Source: an uncultured Actinomycetes bacterium (GTDB lineage: Bacteria; Actinomycetota; Actinomycetes; Mycobacteriales; Mycobacteriaceae). Taken from it: a stretch of DNA of 46,928 nucleotides. Shown piece by piece: positions 32,045-41,706 of this stretch; within the stretch, counting starts at the first letter, position 1; the number at the start of each line of letters is the position of its first letter. Both the position numbers and the translations under genes were made by a program. The notes beneath the pieces are model-generated. The model ran no database searches. It saw only the letters and a list, made by a program, of their open reading frames with translations, and was not told the origin of the DNA. The stretch lies in the NCBI GenBank assembly GCA_903877095.1, contig CAIRCP010000239.1:1-46928 (forward strand). Reading direction: 5' to 3'.

Positions 32045-34120
32045 ATGGCGCGGGTAGGTAGTCGGTTCACCAGGACAATGGGTCGATTGACGCTGGGCAT
32101 CGCGGCGACAGCGGCCGCGGGGGCACTGGTGTTGCCCTCGGCGGTGGCCAGTCCGGAGAGCGATGCGGCAGATGCCATCAACCAGGCATGGGATGCCGCC
32201 GGGGCCTCCAGTTCCGAGGTCGGCGGTCGCGACGGCGACGTTTATCAGGTGGGCGACGGGTACGGACAGAAGTTCAGCGACGGCAAGATCTTCTACACCC
32301 CTGAGACGGGGGCGCACCTGATCTACGGCGCCATCCTCGACAAGTACGAGTCGCTCGGCGGCCCGGCAGACAGCGACCTCGGCTTCCCCAACAGCGACGA
32401 GGCGGCGGGCAGGATCGGCCCCAAGAGTCGGGGCAGCACCTTCGGGGCCAGCGACAAACCGGCGATCTTCTGGACTCCTGACACCGGCGCGTGGGCGGTG
32501 CGCGGAGCGATCAACGCTGCCTGGGACAAGCTCGGAGGCTCCTCCGGTGCCCTTGGCGTACCCACCGAGGACGAACGCTACGACGGCGACCTGGTACGCC
32601 AGAAGTTCACCGGCGGCGAGGTGGCGTGGAATCGGGTGTCCAACACCTTCACTACCGAACCGCCCGCGCTGGCCGACCAACTCGCCGGCCTGGAAGTCCC
32701 GCTGGATCCGACCACGCTGATCAATCTGGCCTGGCGTGGCAGCGGCGGACTGGGCGGTCCGTTGGGTGCGCGCCAGAGTGCGCAGACGCCGGTGGGCACC
32801 GACGGCGCTGCCCAGGGCTATGCCGGCGGCAAGATCTTCTTCTCGCCGCAGACCGGCGCCCACGCGGTCACCGGGGCGATCCTGTCGAAATATGAGTCCC
32901 TGGGCGGCCCGACGGGCGATCTGGGCTACCCGGTGGGCGCCGAGGTCGACGGCGGTGTGCCCAACAGCCGGGTCAGTTCCTTCAGCGCGCCGGACAAGCC
33001 GGTGATCTTCTGGACCCCCGACACCGGCGCCGTCGTCGTGCGCGGTGCGATCAACGCCGCGTGGGCCAAATTGGGCGGTGCCACCGGGGCGCTGGGCGTT
33101 CCGACCGATCCGCCGACTGTTAAGGGCGACACGGTCACCCAGACCTTCACCGGCGGTGAGCTTTCCTGGAACAAGGCGACCAATCAGTTCGGTTCCAAGC
33201 CCGGCGACCTTGCCGCGTCGCTGTCGGGATTGGAGTTGCCCGACGCGGTGGCGCAGGCGCCGGCTTCCCCGTCGTCGGACGGCAAGACCGACGAGAGCGG
33301 ATGGCGCTGGTGGTGGCTGGCCCTGCTGCCGCTGCTGGGATTGCTGGGTCTGCTGGCGGTCATGGCGCAGCGCCGGTCGGGACCGAGGGGCGAGGTCGTC
33401 GAGAACGACCGGTACCTTGCCGGGGCCGACGACGATTACTGGCCCGGCACTCGGATCCGGCATGACGAGGTCCGCTACGACGAGATCCGCTACGACGAGA
33501 TCCGCTACGACGATGACGACACGAGGGACTTGGGGGTGTGGTCGCCGCGGGCGCGCGAGGTCGTGGAGTCGGACTTCGACGCCGACGAGGACCGGATCGA
33601 CACCGCGCCGACCCGCATTCCCAGCCAGGTTGAGACACCCGAGTATCCCGAGTATCGCGCCCCTGAGACGGACTGGGAATTCGCGGCTCCCCACGGGGCC
33701 GAGTCAGCGTCGGACGATCTGTTCGGTGCCGCGGGTGTGCGTGGCGGCGGCCGGCACTCGGCGGGCGAGGCGGCCTCTCCGGCCGCGTGGCGTCTTGAGC
33801 TTGATGAGATGAGCCGGCCCCGGCGTCGCCACGCGGTGGCTGAATCAACTGTGGCCGTCGCCCACGACGTGGTCGAGGAGCTTCGGCCCGAGCCCACGCC
33901 GTCGAACTCCGCGCCTGCCGAGGATCCGTGGCGTCCGGCGATCCACCTGCCACTGGCCGACCCGTTCCAGGCCCCCGAGGGTTACGTCATCAAGGGCAAT
34001 ACGCACTCCGGGCTGTATTACACCCCCGATTCGATGCTCTACGACAACACCATCCCCGAGGTCTGGTTCGCCAGCGAAGACCTGGCCCAGTCCAACGGGT
34101 TCGTCAAAGCGCCGGAGTAG
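32045..34120 (+). CDS. Secreted/anchored LGFP-repeat protein (Rv2721c-like)
   Basis: This 691-residue cell-envelope protein has a Sec signal (RLTLGIAATAAAGALVLPSAVA, residues about 13-35). About four to six LGFP repeats follow at residues 60-380; each has a YESLGG...LGFP-type core and FWTPDTGA. A Pro/Ser linker precedes a single transmembrane helix at about 420-445 (WWWLALLPLLGLLGLLAVM). The cytoplasmic half is acidic, with YDEIR repeats at about 474-488, and its last 50 residues carry IKGNTHSGLYYTPDS and EVWFASEDLAQSNGF. That end resembles what is annotated elsewhere as the sunset domain; this label is from memory. LGFP repeats occur in mycolate-layer enzymes and may anchor to the cell wall. 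Layout matches Rv2721c. Confidence 0.85.
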   Translation: MARVGSRFTRTMGRLTLGIAATAAAGALVLPSAVASPESDAADAINQAWDAAGASSSEVGGRDGDVYQVGDGYGQKFSDGKIFYTPETGAHLIYGAILDKYESLGGPADSDLGFPNSDEAAGRIGPKSRGSTFGASDKPAIFWTPDTGAWAVRGAINAAWDKLGGSSGALGVPTEDERYDGDLVRQKFTGGEVAWNRVSNTFTTEPPALADQLAGLEVPLDPTTLINLAWRGSGGLGGPLGARQSAQTPVGTDGAAQGYAGGKIFFSPQTGAHAVTGAILSKYESLGGPTGDLGYPVGAEVDGGVPNSRVSSFSAPDKPVIFWTPDTGAVVVRGAINAAWAKLGGATGALGVPTDPPTVKGDTVTQTFTGGELSWNKATNQFGSKPGDLAASLSGLELPDAVAQAPASPSSDGKTDESGWRWWWLALLPLLGLLGLLAVMAQRRSGPRGEVVENDRYLAGADDDYWPGTRIRHDEVRYDEIRYDEIRYDDDDTRDLGVWSPRAREVVESDFDADEDRIDTAPTRIPSQVETPEYPEYRAPETDWEFAAPHGAESASDDLFGAAGVRGGGRHSAGEAASPAAWRLELDEMSRPRRRHAVAESTVAVAHDVVEELRPEPTPSNSAPAEDPWRPAIHLPLADPFQAPEGYVIKGNTHSGLYYTPDSMLYDNTIPEVWFASEDLAQSNGFVKAPE
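33464..33508 (+). repeat. Three 15-bp tandem repeats in the LGFP gene
   Basis: Three copies of a 15-bp unit, each GACGAG(G/A)TCCGCTAC, start at 33464, 33479 and 33494. They encode DE[V/I]RY repeats in the acidic cytoplasmic segment. In-frame copy-number variation would be tolerated. Confidence 0.88.
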
Positions 34121-34155
34121 CCGTCGCGGCCCTGGGGGCATCGTTGCCCGCCGGG

Positions 34156-34836
34156 TCAGATCTTCCGGATCACCGTGACGACCTTGCCCAGCACGACGGC
34201 GTCGTTGCCGGGGATCGGGTCGAAGGCCGGGTTGTGAGGCATCAGCCAGACCTGCCCGGGGGTCCGCTTGAAGGTCTTGACGGTGGCTTCGCCGTCGATC
34301 ATCGCAGCGACGATGTCGCCGTTGTCGGCGACGTTCTGCTGCCTGATCACGACCCAGTCGCCGTCGCAGATCGCCGCGTCGACCATGGATTCGCCGACGA
34401 CCTTCAACAGAAACAGCGATCCGTCGCCGACCAGCGCCCGGGGTAGCGGGAAGACGTCCTCGACTGCTTCCTCCGCCAGGATCGGCCCGCCGGCCGCAAT
34501 GCGGCCGAGAACCGGGACATAGGTCGGCTCGGGGAGGGCGTCTGAACCCGCCGCGTCGGTGATGACGGGGGCAGAACTGTCGTCGATGCCGCGAACGTCG
34601 ACGGCGCGGGGACGATTCGGATCCCGGCGCAGATACCCTTTCCGTTCCAGCGTGCGCAGTTGGTGGGCGACTGACGACGTTGAGGTCAGCCCGACGGCGT
34701 CGCCGATCTCACGGATACTCGGCGGGTAGCCGCGGGTGGTGACCGACGCGCGAATCACCTCCAGGATGGTGCGCTGGCGTTCGGTCAGGCCGGCTGCGCC
34801 GACGGCGGTGCCCGGTTTCTGCGTGGAATCGCTCAT
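34156..34836 (-). CDS. lexA: SOS repressor LexA
   Basis: LexA represses damage genes and cleaves itself when RecA is active. The 226-residue protein has an N-terminal winged helix ([21 protein letters not shown]), the cleavage site Ala115-Gly116 in RIAAGGP and the Ser150/Lys187 catalytic dyad (VGESM, ATVKTF). I chose ATG 34836 ([10 protein letters not shown]); the frame is open farther upstream but that part is not LexA-like. The gene is divergent from chiZ and preceded by an SOS box. Confidence 0.96.
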   Translation of the reverse strand: MSDSTQKPGTAVGAAGLTERQRTILEVIRASVTTRGYPPSIREIGDAVGLTSTSSVAHQLRTLERKGYLRRDPNRPRAVDVRGIDDSSAPVITDAAGSDALPEPTYVPVLGRIAAGGPILAEEAVEDVFPLPRALVGDGSLFLLKVVGESMVDAAICDGDWVVIRQQNVADNGDIVAAMIDGEATVKTFKRTPGQVWLMPHNPAFDPIPGNDAVVLGKVVTVIRKI

Positions 34837-34868
34837 GCGGGCGAATGTAACCGGGATCGATCCGATTA

Positions 34869-34884
34869 TCAAACATGTGTTCGA
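34869..34884. promoter_or_regulatory. LexA-binding SOS box at lexA
   Basis: TCAAACatgtGTTCGA lies 33 bases upstream of the lexA ATG. Read on the lexA strand it is TCGAACacatGTTTGA, the same sequence I recall for the M. tuberculosis lexA operator. It gives autoregulation and may also affect the divergent chiZ. Confidence 0.85.
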
Positions 34885-34925
34885 CGTGTCGCCGACTTTC
34901 TGCTGCATATTCGCCCCGGCCGGTT

Positions 34926-34948
34926 TTGTCGGTGCGGTGTTCTATCGT
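34926..34948 (+). promoter_or_regulatory. RecA-independent (PafBC-type) promoter of chiZ
   Basis: TTGTCGGTG-N8-TATCGT is a full match to the RecA-NDp consensus. It points toward chiZ, whose ATG is 91 bases downstream. The same type of motif, one base less perfect, sits before recA. Together they place chiZ and recA in the PafBC damage regulon. Confidence 0.8.
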
Positions 34949-34976
34949 TCGGACACGCTCGATCAAATGTTCTATA

Positions 34977-34992
34977 TCGAACACACGGTCGA
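34977..34992. promoter_or_regulatory. Degenerate SOS box near chiZ
   Basis: TCGAACacacGGTCGA resembles a LexA box with one mismatch in the second half-site, 47 bases upstream of the chiZ ATG. It may give weak LexA control of chiZ in addition to the PafBC-type promoter. Confidence 0.5.
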
Positions 34993-35038
34993 GTAATCTT
35001 TCGAACGCTAGAGCGAAGACTGGCGAAAGGATCGGAAC

Positions 35039-35512
35039 ATGACGGTTCTGGACGAACGACAGCTGATCGGGTGGAATTCCGGTTGCGCGCGGCCTGCGCC
35101 CGTGCCCGTCCGGGTCCGCGGCCAGGTGCGGCCCTACCGTCCGGCTCCGGTCCGGCCGGGCGTTGCCCCGCTGCGGTACCGGGGCACCGGTGCCAGCCGG
35201 TCACAGGCGCCGCATCCCCGCCGCCCGGTGAGCACCGCGGTCACGGTGGCCCTCGCCGGTGGCGCTGCCCTGATCACGATGTGGCTGGGGTCCCTGGCCC
35301 ACTTCAGTGGCGGGCGGGCAGCCACGTCACCGGAGTCCCCCGACCGGCTGGCAGTGGTGCAGGTGCAGGCCGGTGAGACCCTTCAGCACGTAGCCGGACG
35401 GGTCGCGCCGGACATGCCGGTCGAGCAGGTCGTCAGTCGCATCCGGGAGCTCAACGACTTGGATTCGGTCGCCGTCGGCGCCGGCCAGACGTTGATCGCA
35501 CCGCTCGGCTGA
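35039..35512 (+). CDS. chiZ: DNA-damage-induced division inhibitor with LysM domain (ChiZ)
   Basis: This 157-residue protein matches Rv2719c (ChiZ), which is induced by DNA damage and blocks cell division while acting on peptidoglycan. It has a Pro/Arg-rich cytoplasmic N-terminus, one membrane segment at about residues 70-92 ([20 protein letters not shown]) and a C-terminal LysM domain at about 107-155 ([19 protein letters not shown]). ATG 35039 follows AAAGGA. The upstream region has both PafBC- and LexA-type sites. Confidence 0.92.
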   Translation: MTVLDERQLIGWNSGCARPAPVPVRVRGQVRPYRPAPVRPGVAPLRYRGTGASRSQAPHPRRPVSTAVTVALAGGAALITMWLGSLAHFSGGRAATSPESPDRLAVVQVQAGETLQHVAGRVAPDMPVEQVVSRIRELNDLDSVAVGAGQTLIAPLG

Positions 35513-35606
35513 CGTGCTGAGGCCCCGCCTGATGGCATCGTCGGGCGCGACACCGGTAGGCTCGCTGACGTCGCAGATGGTGTGCGGCAAGAGCGAGGGA
35601 GCAGTT

Positions 35607-36071
35607 ATGCACTGTCCTTTCTGTCGTCACCCCGATTCGCGGGTTGTCGATTCGCGAGAGACCGACGAAGGTCAGGCGATCCGTCGGCGGCGATCCTGTC
35701 CGGAGTGCGGCCGCCGGTTCACGACGGTTGAGACCGCCGTCCTCGCCGTGGTGAAGCGCAGCGGTGTGACCGAGCCGTTCAGCCGGGAAAAAGTAGTGCG
35801 GGGTGTGCGGCGGGCCTGCCAGGGCCGCCAGGTGGACGACGACGCCCTCAACCTCCTGGCCCAGCAGGTGGAGGACAGCATCCGCGCCGGTGGCTCGGCC
35901 GAGGTTCCCAGTAACGAAGTGGGCCTTGCCATCCTCGGACCGCTGCGGGAACTCGACGAGGTCGCCTATCTGCGTTTCGCGTCGGTGTATCGCTCGTTCT
36001 CTTCTGCGGAGGACTTTGAGCGTGAGATCGAAGCACTGCGTGCCTACCGCGAGGTCGGCACCTCGAGCTGA
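35607..36071 (+). CDS. nrdR: Transcriptional repressor NrdR
   Basis: NrdR controls ribonucleotide reductase genes in response to dATP/ATP. Starting at ATG 35607 gives the 154-residue length of the family. The zinc ribbon uses Cys3, Cys6, Cys31 and Cys34 (MHCPFC, SCPEC), and the ATP-cone follows ([20 protein letters not shown]). The frame is open back to 35514 but the upstream part is not conserved. It lies 94 bases after chiZ, as in M. tuberculosis. Confidence 0.96.
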   Translation: MHCPFCRHPDSRVVDSRETDEGQAIRRRRSCPECGRRFTTVETAVLAVVKRSGVTEPFSREKVVRGVRRACQGRQVDDDALNLLAQQVEDSIRAGGSAEVPSNEVGLAILGPLRELDEVAYLRFASVYRSFSSAEDFEREIEALRAYREVGTSS

Positions 36072-36101
36072 GGGCCCGTGACCTGCACTGCCCTGGCCCG
36101 C

Positions 36102-36788
36102 TTACGGGAGGTGCCGAACTCCGTCGTCGACCACTCTTCCGGCCAGCACGACCCAGCCGTCGGCGCTCCACGTGGTGAAGATCTGCGAGCCCTTTCCCTG
36201 GGTGATGGTCAGATCGCGGTTGAGGTGCTCGGTCATGCGCACCGCGGCAGAACCGGTCGCTTCGTCCTCTGGCACGCCGATCTCGTTGGCGAACATCCGA
36301 GACCGGATGTGGCCGCGGTCGCGGTCGACCCAGGCCCACAGGTAGTGATAGCCGTCGTCGGCGTAATCGGCGGGGTCTGCGGCCAGCACCTGCTCCACCG
36401 ACGACAGGTCGTGGATGACGAATTCCGGGCCCCAGTCGGCGCGCGCCACGACGGCGGTCAGATCGTCGGAGTACCGGACCGCCAGGATCCCGGCCGGTAC
36501 CTGCAGGCTGCGAACCGGAGTTCCGCGTTCGCGTAACCACCAAGCCGCTCCCACCGTCGGGTGACCGGCGAAGGGCAATTCGATGGCCGGAGTGAAGATC
36601 CGGGCATGCGCCGTCGGGGAACCGGTGGCCGGCAGACCGATGAATACCGTCTCGCTGTAACCCAATTCCGTCGCGATGGCCTGTCGCCGCGGTGCGGGTG
36701 CGGTCGCCGCGTCGACGATCCCGAGCGGGTTGCCGAAATTCCCGTCGGCGTCGGTGAACACGCGAAGAACCGTGACATCGATGCCCAT
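36102..36788 (-). CDS. PhzF-family isomerase-like protein
   Basis: This 228-residue protein has the PhzF/diaminopimelate-epimerase-like fold. It starts [25 protein letters not shown] and has [23 protein letters not shown], and [16 protein letters not shown]. It matches Rv2716 in length and start. The frame is open farther upstream to 36911 without support. It is convergent with nrdR (30 bases) and follows the PAC2 gene on the same strand after 37 bases. The substrate is unknown. Confidence 0.9.
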   Translation of the reverse strand: MGIDVTVLRVFTDADGNFGNPLGIVDAATAPAPRRQAIATELGYSETVFIGLPATGSPTAHARIFTPAIELPFAGHPTVGAAWWLRERGTPVRSLQVPAGILAVRYSDDLTAVVARADWGPEFVIHDLSSVEQVLAADPADYADDGYHYLWAWVDRDRGHIRSRMFANEIGVPEDEATGSAAVRMTEHLNRDLTITQGKGSQIFTTWSADGWVVLAGRVVDDGVRHLP

Positions 36789-36825
36789 GCCCGCGAGATT
36801 ACGCCGCGCCTGCGGCGTCTCCCGA

Positions 36826-37785
36826 TCAGTCCTCAGGGCCGCCGGCAGCGTCGCCCTTGTAGTCGTCGGCGTGCTCGGCGAGGAACCGTTCGAACTCGGC
36901 ACCCAGTTCATCGCCGCTGGGCAGGTCTTCGTCGCGCGCCAGCAGCGATCGGTTCTCCTGAGCCGAAACGAAAGCGTCGTACTGGTGCTCCAGGGCGCCG
37001 ACCACCTGGGCCACTTCAGCCGAGGCTTCGACCTGCTCGTCGATCTTGCTGCGCACCGCCGCGGCAGCCTCGGTGAGCGCCACGAAGGGAAACTGCAGCG
37101 ACCCCGACTCGGCGACCTGCTCCAGCAGTGCTTCTGCTGCAGCCGGATAGTCGGTCTGGGCCAGGTAGTGCGGAACGTGCACCGTGTAGCCCACGGACTC
37201 GTGCCCGTGCTGGGCCATCCGGAACTCGAGGAGATTGGACGCGCTGCTGGGCACCTGCACCTCGCCCACCCAGGGCTGGTGTCCGGCGAGGAGGTCGCGG
37301 TTGTTCGAGTGCGCCGTCATCGTCACCGGCCGGGTGTGCGGGACGGCCATCGGGATCGCGCCCAGCCCGATGGTGCGGCGCACGCCCAGCCGTTCGGCGA
37401 GCAGTCGGACCGCGGTGACGAACCGCTCCCATTGCAGGTCAGGTTCCATGCCGGCCAGCAGCAGAAACGGAGTGCCCGTACTGTCGCGCACCGCATAGAG
37501 ATTGAGTTCGGGATCGTCGTAGGCGGTGAAGTGGTCGGTCTTGAAGGTCATCAGCGGCCGGCGGGAGCGATAGTCCAGCAGGTCGTCGATGGCGAACGAT
37601 GCCACCAATTCGCTCTCCAGCGAGTTCTTCAGGTGCTGTGCGGCCAGCCGAACGGCGTGGCCGGCGTCGGAGAAGCCCTCGAGGGCGTGAATAAGGACCG
37701 GTCCCCGGCCATCGGACGACGCCAGTTGCGGTGCCGGGAATTCGAGTTCGTACATGCGGTCGTTGTGGCCTTGCTCGTCAGCCAT
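36826..37785 (-). CDS. PAC2-family protein (Rv2714-like)
   Basis: This 319-residue protein belongs to the PAC2 family, named after a proteasome assembly chaperone. The sequence has [50 protein letters not shown] motifs and a helical acidic C-terminus. ATG 37785 ([10 protein letters not shown]) is preceded on its strand by GAGGAGG four bases away, so I prefer it to the longer open frame. Function in mycobacteria is not known. Confidence 0.88.
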   Translation of the reverse strand: MADEQGHNDRMYELEFPAPQLASSDGRGPVLIHALEGFSDAGHAVRLAAQHLKNSLESELVASFAIDDLLDYRSRRPLMTFKTDHFTAYDDPELNLYAVRDSTGTPFLLLAGMEPDLQWERFVTAVRLLAERLGVRRTIGLGAIPMAVPHTRPVTMTAHSNNRDLLAGHQPWVGEVQVPSSASNLLEFRMAQHGHESVGYTVHVPHYLAQTDYPAAAEALLEQVAESGSLQFPFVALTEAAAAVRSKIDEQVEASAEVAQVVGALEHQYDAFVSAQENRSLLARDEDLPSGDELGAEFERFLAEHADDYKGDAAGGPED

Positions 37786-37973
37786 GTTGCCTCCTCGCTC
37801 CATCAACGTGTCATAACGCTCGGACGGCCGTTCTCCTTCCCGGTCGAACTCGCTGTTCTCCAAAACCGTCCCAACCCCAGCATCTCATCAACAGCCGCCA
37901 ATTCGTGCACAGACTGCGTCCGGTCGGGCTGCATGACGGCCGTTCTGACAGGGGGCGCTGACACCGTCGGCGC

Positions 37974-39029
37974 ATGACCTCACATCATCCCGACTTCAGC
38001 TTCACCCGTCCCGGCGCGCTGATCGCCGCGCTGCCCGCCGTCCTGGGATTCGTCCCGGAGAAATCCCTGGTGCTGGTATCACTTGAGGACGGTCGCATGG
38101 GTGCTGTCATGCGCGCCGACCTCTCCGCCGATCTCATCGACAATCTGCACCGGCTCGCCGAACTCGCCGCAACGTCGGGGGCCGACGACGTGGTGGCGGT
38201 GATCGTCGATGCCGACGGGGCGCTGTGCCCCATGTGCAGCGCCGATCATCGGGAACTGTGTGACGCCCTGCGCGCGGAACTGGAACGCAACAGTGTCGGC
38301 CTGTACAGCGCTCACGTGGTCGACCGGGTCGAGTCCGGCGGCAGCTGGCACTGTGTCGACGGCTGCGGCGCCGGGGGAGCCGTGGAGGATCCGACGGCCT
38401 CGCCGATGGCTGCCGCCGCCGTCCTCGACGGCCGCCGACTCTACGGGCGCCGCGCCGACCTGCACGCCGTCATCGCGATCGCAGACCCGATCCGCTCACG
38501 GCGACTCATCGATCCGATCCGGGCTCATGCGGCGACCCGGCAGGCCCAGTGGCAGGCCGACCCGGACGGTAGCGGACGCCGTGATGTGGAGAAGGCTCTT
38601 GAGGTCGCGGCCCGTGTCTCGGCAGGCGAGCAGCCCAGCGACGCTGAGCTGGCCGAGCTGGCTTGCGGGTTGACCGACGTTGCGGTGCGGGACACTTTGT
38701 ACGCACTCGCGGTCGGTGTCGACGCCGCTGCCGCGGAGGCGCTGTGGAGTGTGCTGGCGCGTTGCCTTCCGAACCCTTGGCGGGTGGAAGCGCTTGTCCT
38801 GCTGGCCTTCTCGGCATACGCGCGAGGCGACGGGCCGTTGGCCGGCATCTCGCTGGAGGCCGCCCTGCGCAGCGATCCCGACCATCGGATGGCCGGGATG
38901 CTCGACACCGCGCTGCAGTCCGGGATGCGTCCCGAACAGATCCGGGAACTGACCGGTACGGGCTACCGGCTGGCCAAGCGGCTCGGGGTGCGGCTGCCGC
39001 CCCGGCGCAGCTTCGGCCGGGCGGTTTAG
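37974..39029 (+). CDS. DUF4192 family protein
   Basis: This 351-residue protein begins with the DUF4192 signature (FSFTRPGALIAALPAVLGFVP, then SLVLVSLEDGRMG). A repeat-rich helical half follows and contains a Cys pair (LCPMCSADHRELC). It occupies the Rv2712c position. Its stop overlaps the ideR stop by four bases. sthA, which lies next to it in M. tuberculosis, is absent. No function is known to me. Confidence 0.85.
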   Translation: MTSHHPDFSFTRPGALIAALPAVLGFVPEKSLVLVSLEDGRMGAVMRADLSADLIDNLHRLAELAATSGADDVVAVIVDADGALCPMCSADHRELCDALRAELERNSVGLYSAHVVDRVESGGSWHCVDGCGAGGAVEDPTASPMAAAAVLDGRRLYGRRADLHAVIAIADPIRSRRLIDPIRAHAATRQAQWQADPDGSGRRDVEKALEVAARVSAGEQPSDAELAELACGLTDVAVRDTLYALAVGVDAAAAEALWSVLARCLPNPWRVEALVLLAFSAYARGDGPLAGISLEAALRSDPDHRMAGMLDTALQSGMRPEQIRELTGTGYRLAKRLGVRLPPRRSFGRAV

Positions 39030-39721
39030 ACCTTCTCCACCTTGACGGCGTGGGCCATCTCGTGGGGCAGTTCGACGTTCTCGTGACCGCCGACCATGAT
39101 GGTGACGTCGCCGTCGGGGCCGGTCTTAACGAGCACCCGGGCGTTGGGTACCACCCCGGCTTCTTTGAGCCGGCCGATCAGTGCGGCGTCGCCCTGAACG
39201 TGTTCGGTCAGTTGGCGCACGACGACGGCCACCGAGTCGCCCGACGGAAGCTCGGTCAAACGCACCAGGTCGAGGTCTGCGGCCTGGCCGGCTGACTCTT
39301 CAAGCCCCAGCAGCGCAAGGCCGGGGATGGGATTGCCGAACGGGGACACCGTGGGGTTGTCGAGCATCTGGACCAGGCGGCGTTCGACCTGCTCGCTCAT
39401 CACATGCTCCCACCGGCAGGCCTCGGCATGCACTTCCTCCCAGGGCAGCCCGATCACGTCGACAAGCAGACGCTCGGCCAGCCGGTGCTTGCGCATCACC
39501 GCGATCGCCAGCCGCCGCCCCTTGTCGGTCAATTCCAGGTGCCGATCCCCGGCTACCTGGAGCAGACCGTCGCGCTCCATCCGCGACACCGTCTGGCTCA
39601 CCGTCGGGCCGCTCTGCTCCAGTCGCTCGGCGATGCGGGCCCGAAGCGGTACCACTCCTTCTTCTTCGAGGTCGTAGATGGTGCGCAGGTACATCTCGGT
39701 GGTATCGACCAGATCGTTCAT
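39026..39721 (-). CDS. ideR: Iron-dependent repressor IdeR
   Basis: IdeR is an Fe(II)-activated DtxR-family regulator of siderophore and storage genes. The 231-residue protein keeps both metal sites: Met10, Cys102, Glu105, His106 and the ancillary His79, Glu83, His98. The N-terminal helix-turn-helix (VSQTVSRMERDGLLQV) and the C-terminal SH3-like domain are complete. sigB is upstream on the same strand, separated by 134 bases and a strong hairpin. Confidence 0.97.
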   Translation of the reverse strand: MNDLVDTTEMYLRTIYDLEEEGVVPLRARIAERLEQSGPTVSQTVSRMERDGLLQVAGDRHLELTDKGRRLAIAVMRKHRLAERLLVDVIGLPWEEVHAEACRWEHVMSEQVERRLVQMLDNPTVSPFGNPIPGLALLGLEESAGQAADLDLVRLTELPSGDSVAVVVRQLTEHVQGDAALIGRLKEAGVVPNARVLVKTGPDGDVTIMVGGHENVELPHEMAHAVKVEKV

Positions 39722-39802
39722 AAGGGCACCCTCCGTCGCTCGATGAGTCTACTTCCCAGCTGCGGTAACAGGTCGGTCGCGAGGGGTGGGACGTCGTGAC
39801 AG

Positions 39803-39838
39803 CAGTGTGCCCGCCGGGACGGTCCGGCGGGCACACTG
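39803..39838. terminator. Strong bidirectional hairpin between sigB and ideR
   Basis: CAGTGTGCCCGCCGG and CCGGCGGGCACACTG form a perfect 15-bp stem with a 6-base loop (39803-39838). It follows the sigB stop by 17 bases on the minus strand. There is no U-tract, but the stem is very stable and typical of mycobacterial I-shaped terminators. It would separate sigB from ideR transcripts. Confidence 0.75.
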
Positions 39839-39855
39839 GGGTTGTTGGCTGGCGG

Positions 39856-40815
39856 TTAGCTCGCGTAGGAGCGGAGTTTCTCGGCCCGGTCGCCGTTACG
39901 CAGTTTGGTCATCACTTCACGTTCGATCTGGCGTACGCGCTCGCGCGACAACCCGAACAGCTTGCCGATCTGATCGAGGGTGCGGGGTTGGCCGTCGTCG
40001 AGACCGAACCTAAGCCGGATCACCTGCTGTTCGCGTTCGTTGAGCGTCGCGAGCACATGCCGGATGTCGGTGTGCAGCAACTCGGCGATCACCGCGTTCT
40101 CGGCCGACATCCCTTCGGCGTCCTCGATGAAGTCGCCGAGCGGGGCTTCCTCGTCGGTGCCGACCGGCATGTCCAGGCTGACCGGATCGCGGCTGTGTTC
40201 CAGCAGATCGTTGATCTTGTCGACCGCGATGCCCGACTCCTCTGCGAGTTCATCATCGGTGGCCTCGCGTCCCAGCTGCTGGTGCAACTCGCGCTTGATC
40301 CGCGCCAGTTTGTTGACCTGCTCCACCAGATGCACGGGCAGCCGGATCGTCCGGCTCTGGTCGGCCATCCCGCGAGTGATGGCCTGCCGGATCCACCAGG
40401 TGGCGTAGGTCGAGAACTTGAATCCCTTTGTGTAATCGAACTTTTCCATCGCGCGGATCAGGCCCAGGTTGCCTTCCTGGATGAGATCCAGCAGTGGCAT
40501 CCCGCGTCCGGTGTAACGCTTGGCCAGCGAAACCACCAATCTCAGGTTGGCCTCCAGAAGGTGCCGGCGCGCGGCCTGGCCGTCACGCACCACGGCCGTC
40601 AGATCGCGTTTGCGACTGTCGCTCAGGCGTTTCCGCGTCTCCAGCAGGTGCTGGGCAAAGAGGCCGGCCTCGATGCGTTTGGCCAACTCCACTTCGTCCT
40701 CGGCGGACAGCAAGGCGGTCTTGCCGATTCCGTTGAGATACACGCGCACAAGGTCGGCGGCGGGACTCTGCGCATCGAGATCGCGGTCAAACCGGGTGGT
40801 GGTGGCGTTTGCCAT
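39856..40815 (-). CDS. sigB: Stress sigma factor SigB
   Basis: SigB is the primary-like sigma factor for stress and stationary phase. The 319-residue protein has region 2 ([19 protein letters not shown], then [17 protein letters not shown]), region 3 and region 4 with the helix-turn-helix [19 protein letters not shown]. It lacks the long N-terminal extension of SigA. AGGAGG precedes ATG 40815. A SigE-type promoter lies 38 bases upstream. Confidence 0.97.
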   Translation of the reverse strand: MANATTTRFDRDLDAQSPAADLVRVYLNGIGKTALLSAEDEVELAKRIEAGLFAQHLLETRKRLSDSRKRDLTAVVRDGQAARRHLLEANLRLVVSLAKRYTGRGMPLLDLIQEGNLGLIRAMEKFDYTKGFKFSTYATWWIRQAITRGMADQSRTIRLPVHLVEQVNKLARIKRELHQQLGREATDDELAEESGIAVDKINDLLEHSRDPVSLDMPVGTDEEAPLGDFIEDAEGMSAENAVIAELLHTDIRHVLATLNEREQQVIRLRFGLDDGQPRTLDQIGKLFGLSRERVRQIEREVMTKLRNGDRAEKLRSYAS

Positions 40816-40852
40816 TGGGTGCCTCCTGATCGGCTCCGACTGTCGAAGTGTC

Positions 40853-40879
40853 CAACGGTCGACTGGTGTACAGAGTTCC
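40853..40879 (-). promoter_or_regulatory. SigE/SigH-type ECF promoter of sigB
   Basis: On the minus strand GGGAAC (40879-40874), 17 bases, then CGTT (40856-40853) followed by G at 40852. This is the GGAAC-N17-CGTT pattern of SigE/SigH promoters, as known for sigB in M. tuberculosis, and the same as before clgR. It places sigB under the envelope and oxidative stress sigma factors. Confidence 0.8.
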
Positions 40880-40964
40880 CGCTTCGAGGCGATCTCACAC
40901 GCTCTGAACTGGGGAAATGCGAAGCCGGTTTAAGAATGTCCTGAGAATGACCGGAGAGGTCCGG

Positions 40965-41369
40965 TCAGTGGGCGCGTTCTTCGCCGCGCTGGGCGGAATG
41001 TGGCTGCGCCTGGCTGGTATGGCTGATGCCCGCTTCGAGTGCGCGGTGCTCGGCGTGCGGGAACAGCGCGGTGCGCTGCGGGGCATCGGGGTACCGGCGC
41101 GGTTCCTCGGCACGCCTCGGTGGCCGGTCGTTGGCGATCAGGACCGCGATCCACGGCAGAGGGATCGACGCTGCCAGAATCGCCAGCGAGAGAAGGCCGT
41201 TGTGCCAGATGCCGTACGCGATGGCTGCCGCCAGGAAGGCGGGGATGCGCCAGAACATGATCTTGAGGTACTTGCGGACTCGGGCCCGGTGCTGTTCCTC
41301 GTAGGAGTAATCCGCCCGGGTGATGAGCACCGGCCGGCCCTCGTCGTCGAAATCCAGCTCGGGCGCCAT
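40965..41369 (-). CDS. DUF3099-like membrane protein (Rv2709-like)
   Basis: This 134-residue protein starts at ATG 41369 (MAPELDFDDEGRPVLITRADYSYEEQ-like region) and has two hydrophobic segments (IMFWRIPAFLAAAIAYGIW and LLSLAILAASIPLPWIAVLI), then a charged, His-rich tail. It matches the small protein upstream of sigB in M. tuberculosis. Alternative upstream starts exist up to 41492 but are less conserved. Function unknown. Confidence 0.8.
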   Translation of the reverse strand: MAPELDFDDEGRPVLITRADYSYEEQHRARVRKYLKIMFWRIPAFLAAAIAYGIWHNGLLSLAILAASIPLPWIAVLIANDRPPRRAEEPRRYPDAPQRTALFPHAEHRALEAGISHTSQAQPHSAQRGEERAH

Positions 41370-41463
41370 GTCGACACTGTTCCACAACGGTGGTCGTCCA
41401 AACGAGGGGCTTTTTGTGACGACTGTCTTACCGCGATGGGGATCGGGCGGGCAGAATGATCCC

Positions 41464-41706
41464 ATGCAGCAGACCGATACCCTCGAACGCACCGACAGCG
41501 ACGAACGCGTCGACGACGGGTCCGACAGCGACAGGCCGAAGCACTTCCACTACGTCAAGAAGGACAAGATCGCCGAGAGCGCCGTCATGGGAACCCATGT
41601 CGTGGCGCTGTGTGGCGAGGTGTTTCCCGTGACCAGGGCGGCAAAGCCAGGTTCGCCGGTGTGCCCGGACTGCAAGCGGATCTACGCGACGCTCAAGAAC
41701 GCCTGA
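41464..41706 (+). CDS. DUF3039 family protein (Rv2708c-like)
   Basis: This 80-residue protein starts at ATG 41464 (MQQTDTLERTD). It has an acidic N-terminus and a conserved C-terminal half, KHFHYVKKDKIAESAVMG, then a zinc-like CPDC pair and a third Cys in VVALCGEVF. It is divergent from the DUF3099 gene and convergent with the BrkB gene, overlapping its end by 14 bases. Function unknown. Confidence 0.85.
   Translation: MQQTDTLERTDSDERVDDGSDSDRPKHFHYVKKDKIAESAVMGTHVVALCGEVFPVTRAAKPGSPVCPDCKRIYATLKNA

Noticed and set aside
39722..39802. IdeR iron box upstream of ideR
   Set aside because: I could not find the 19-bp IdeR palindrome here or elsewhere in the window.
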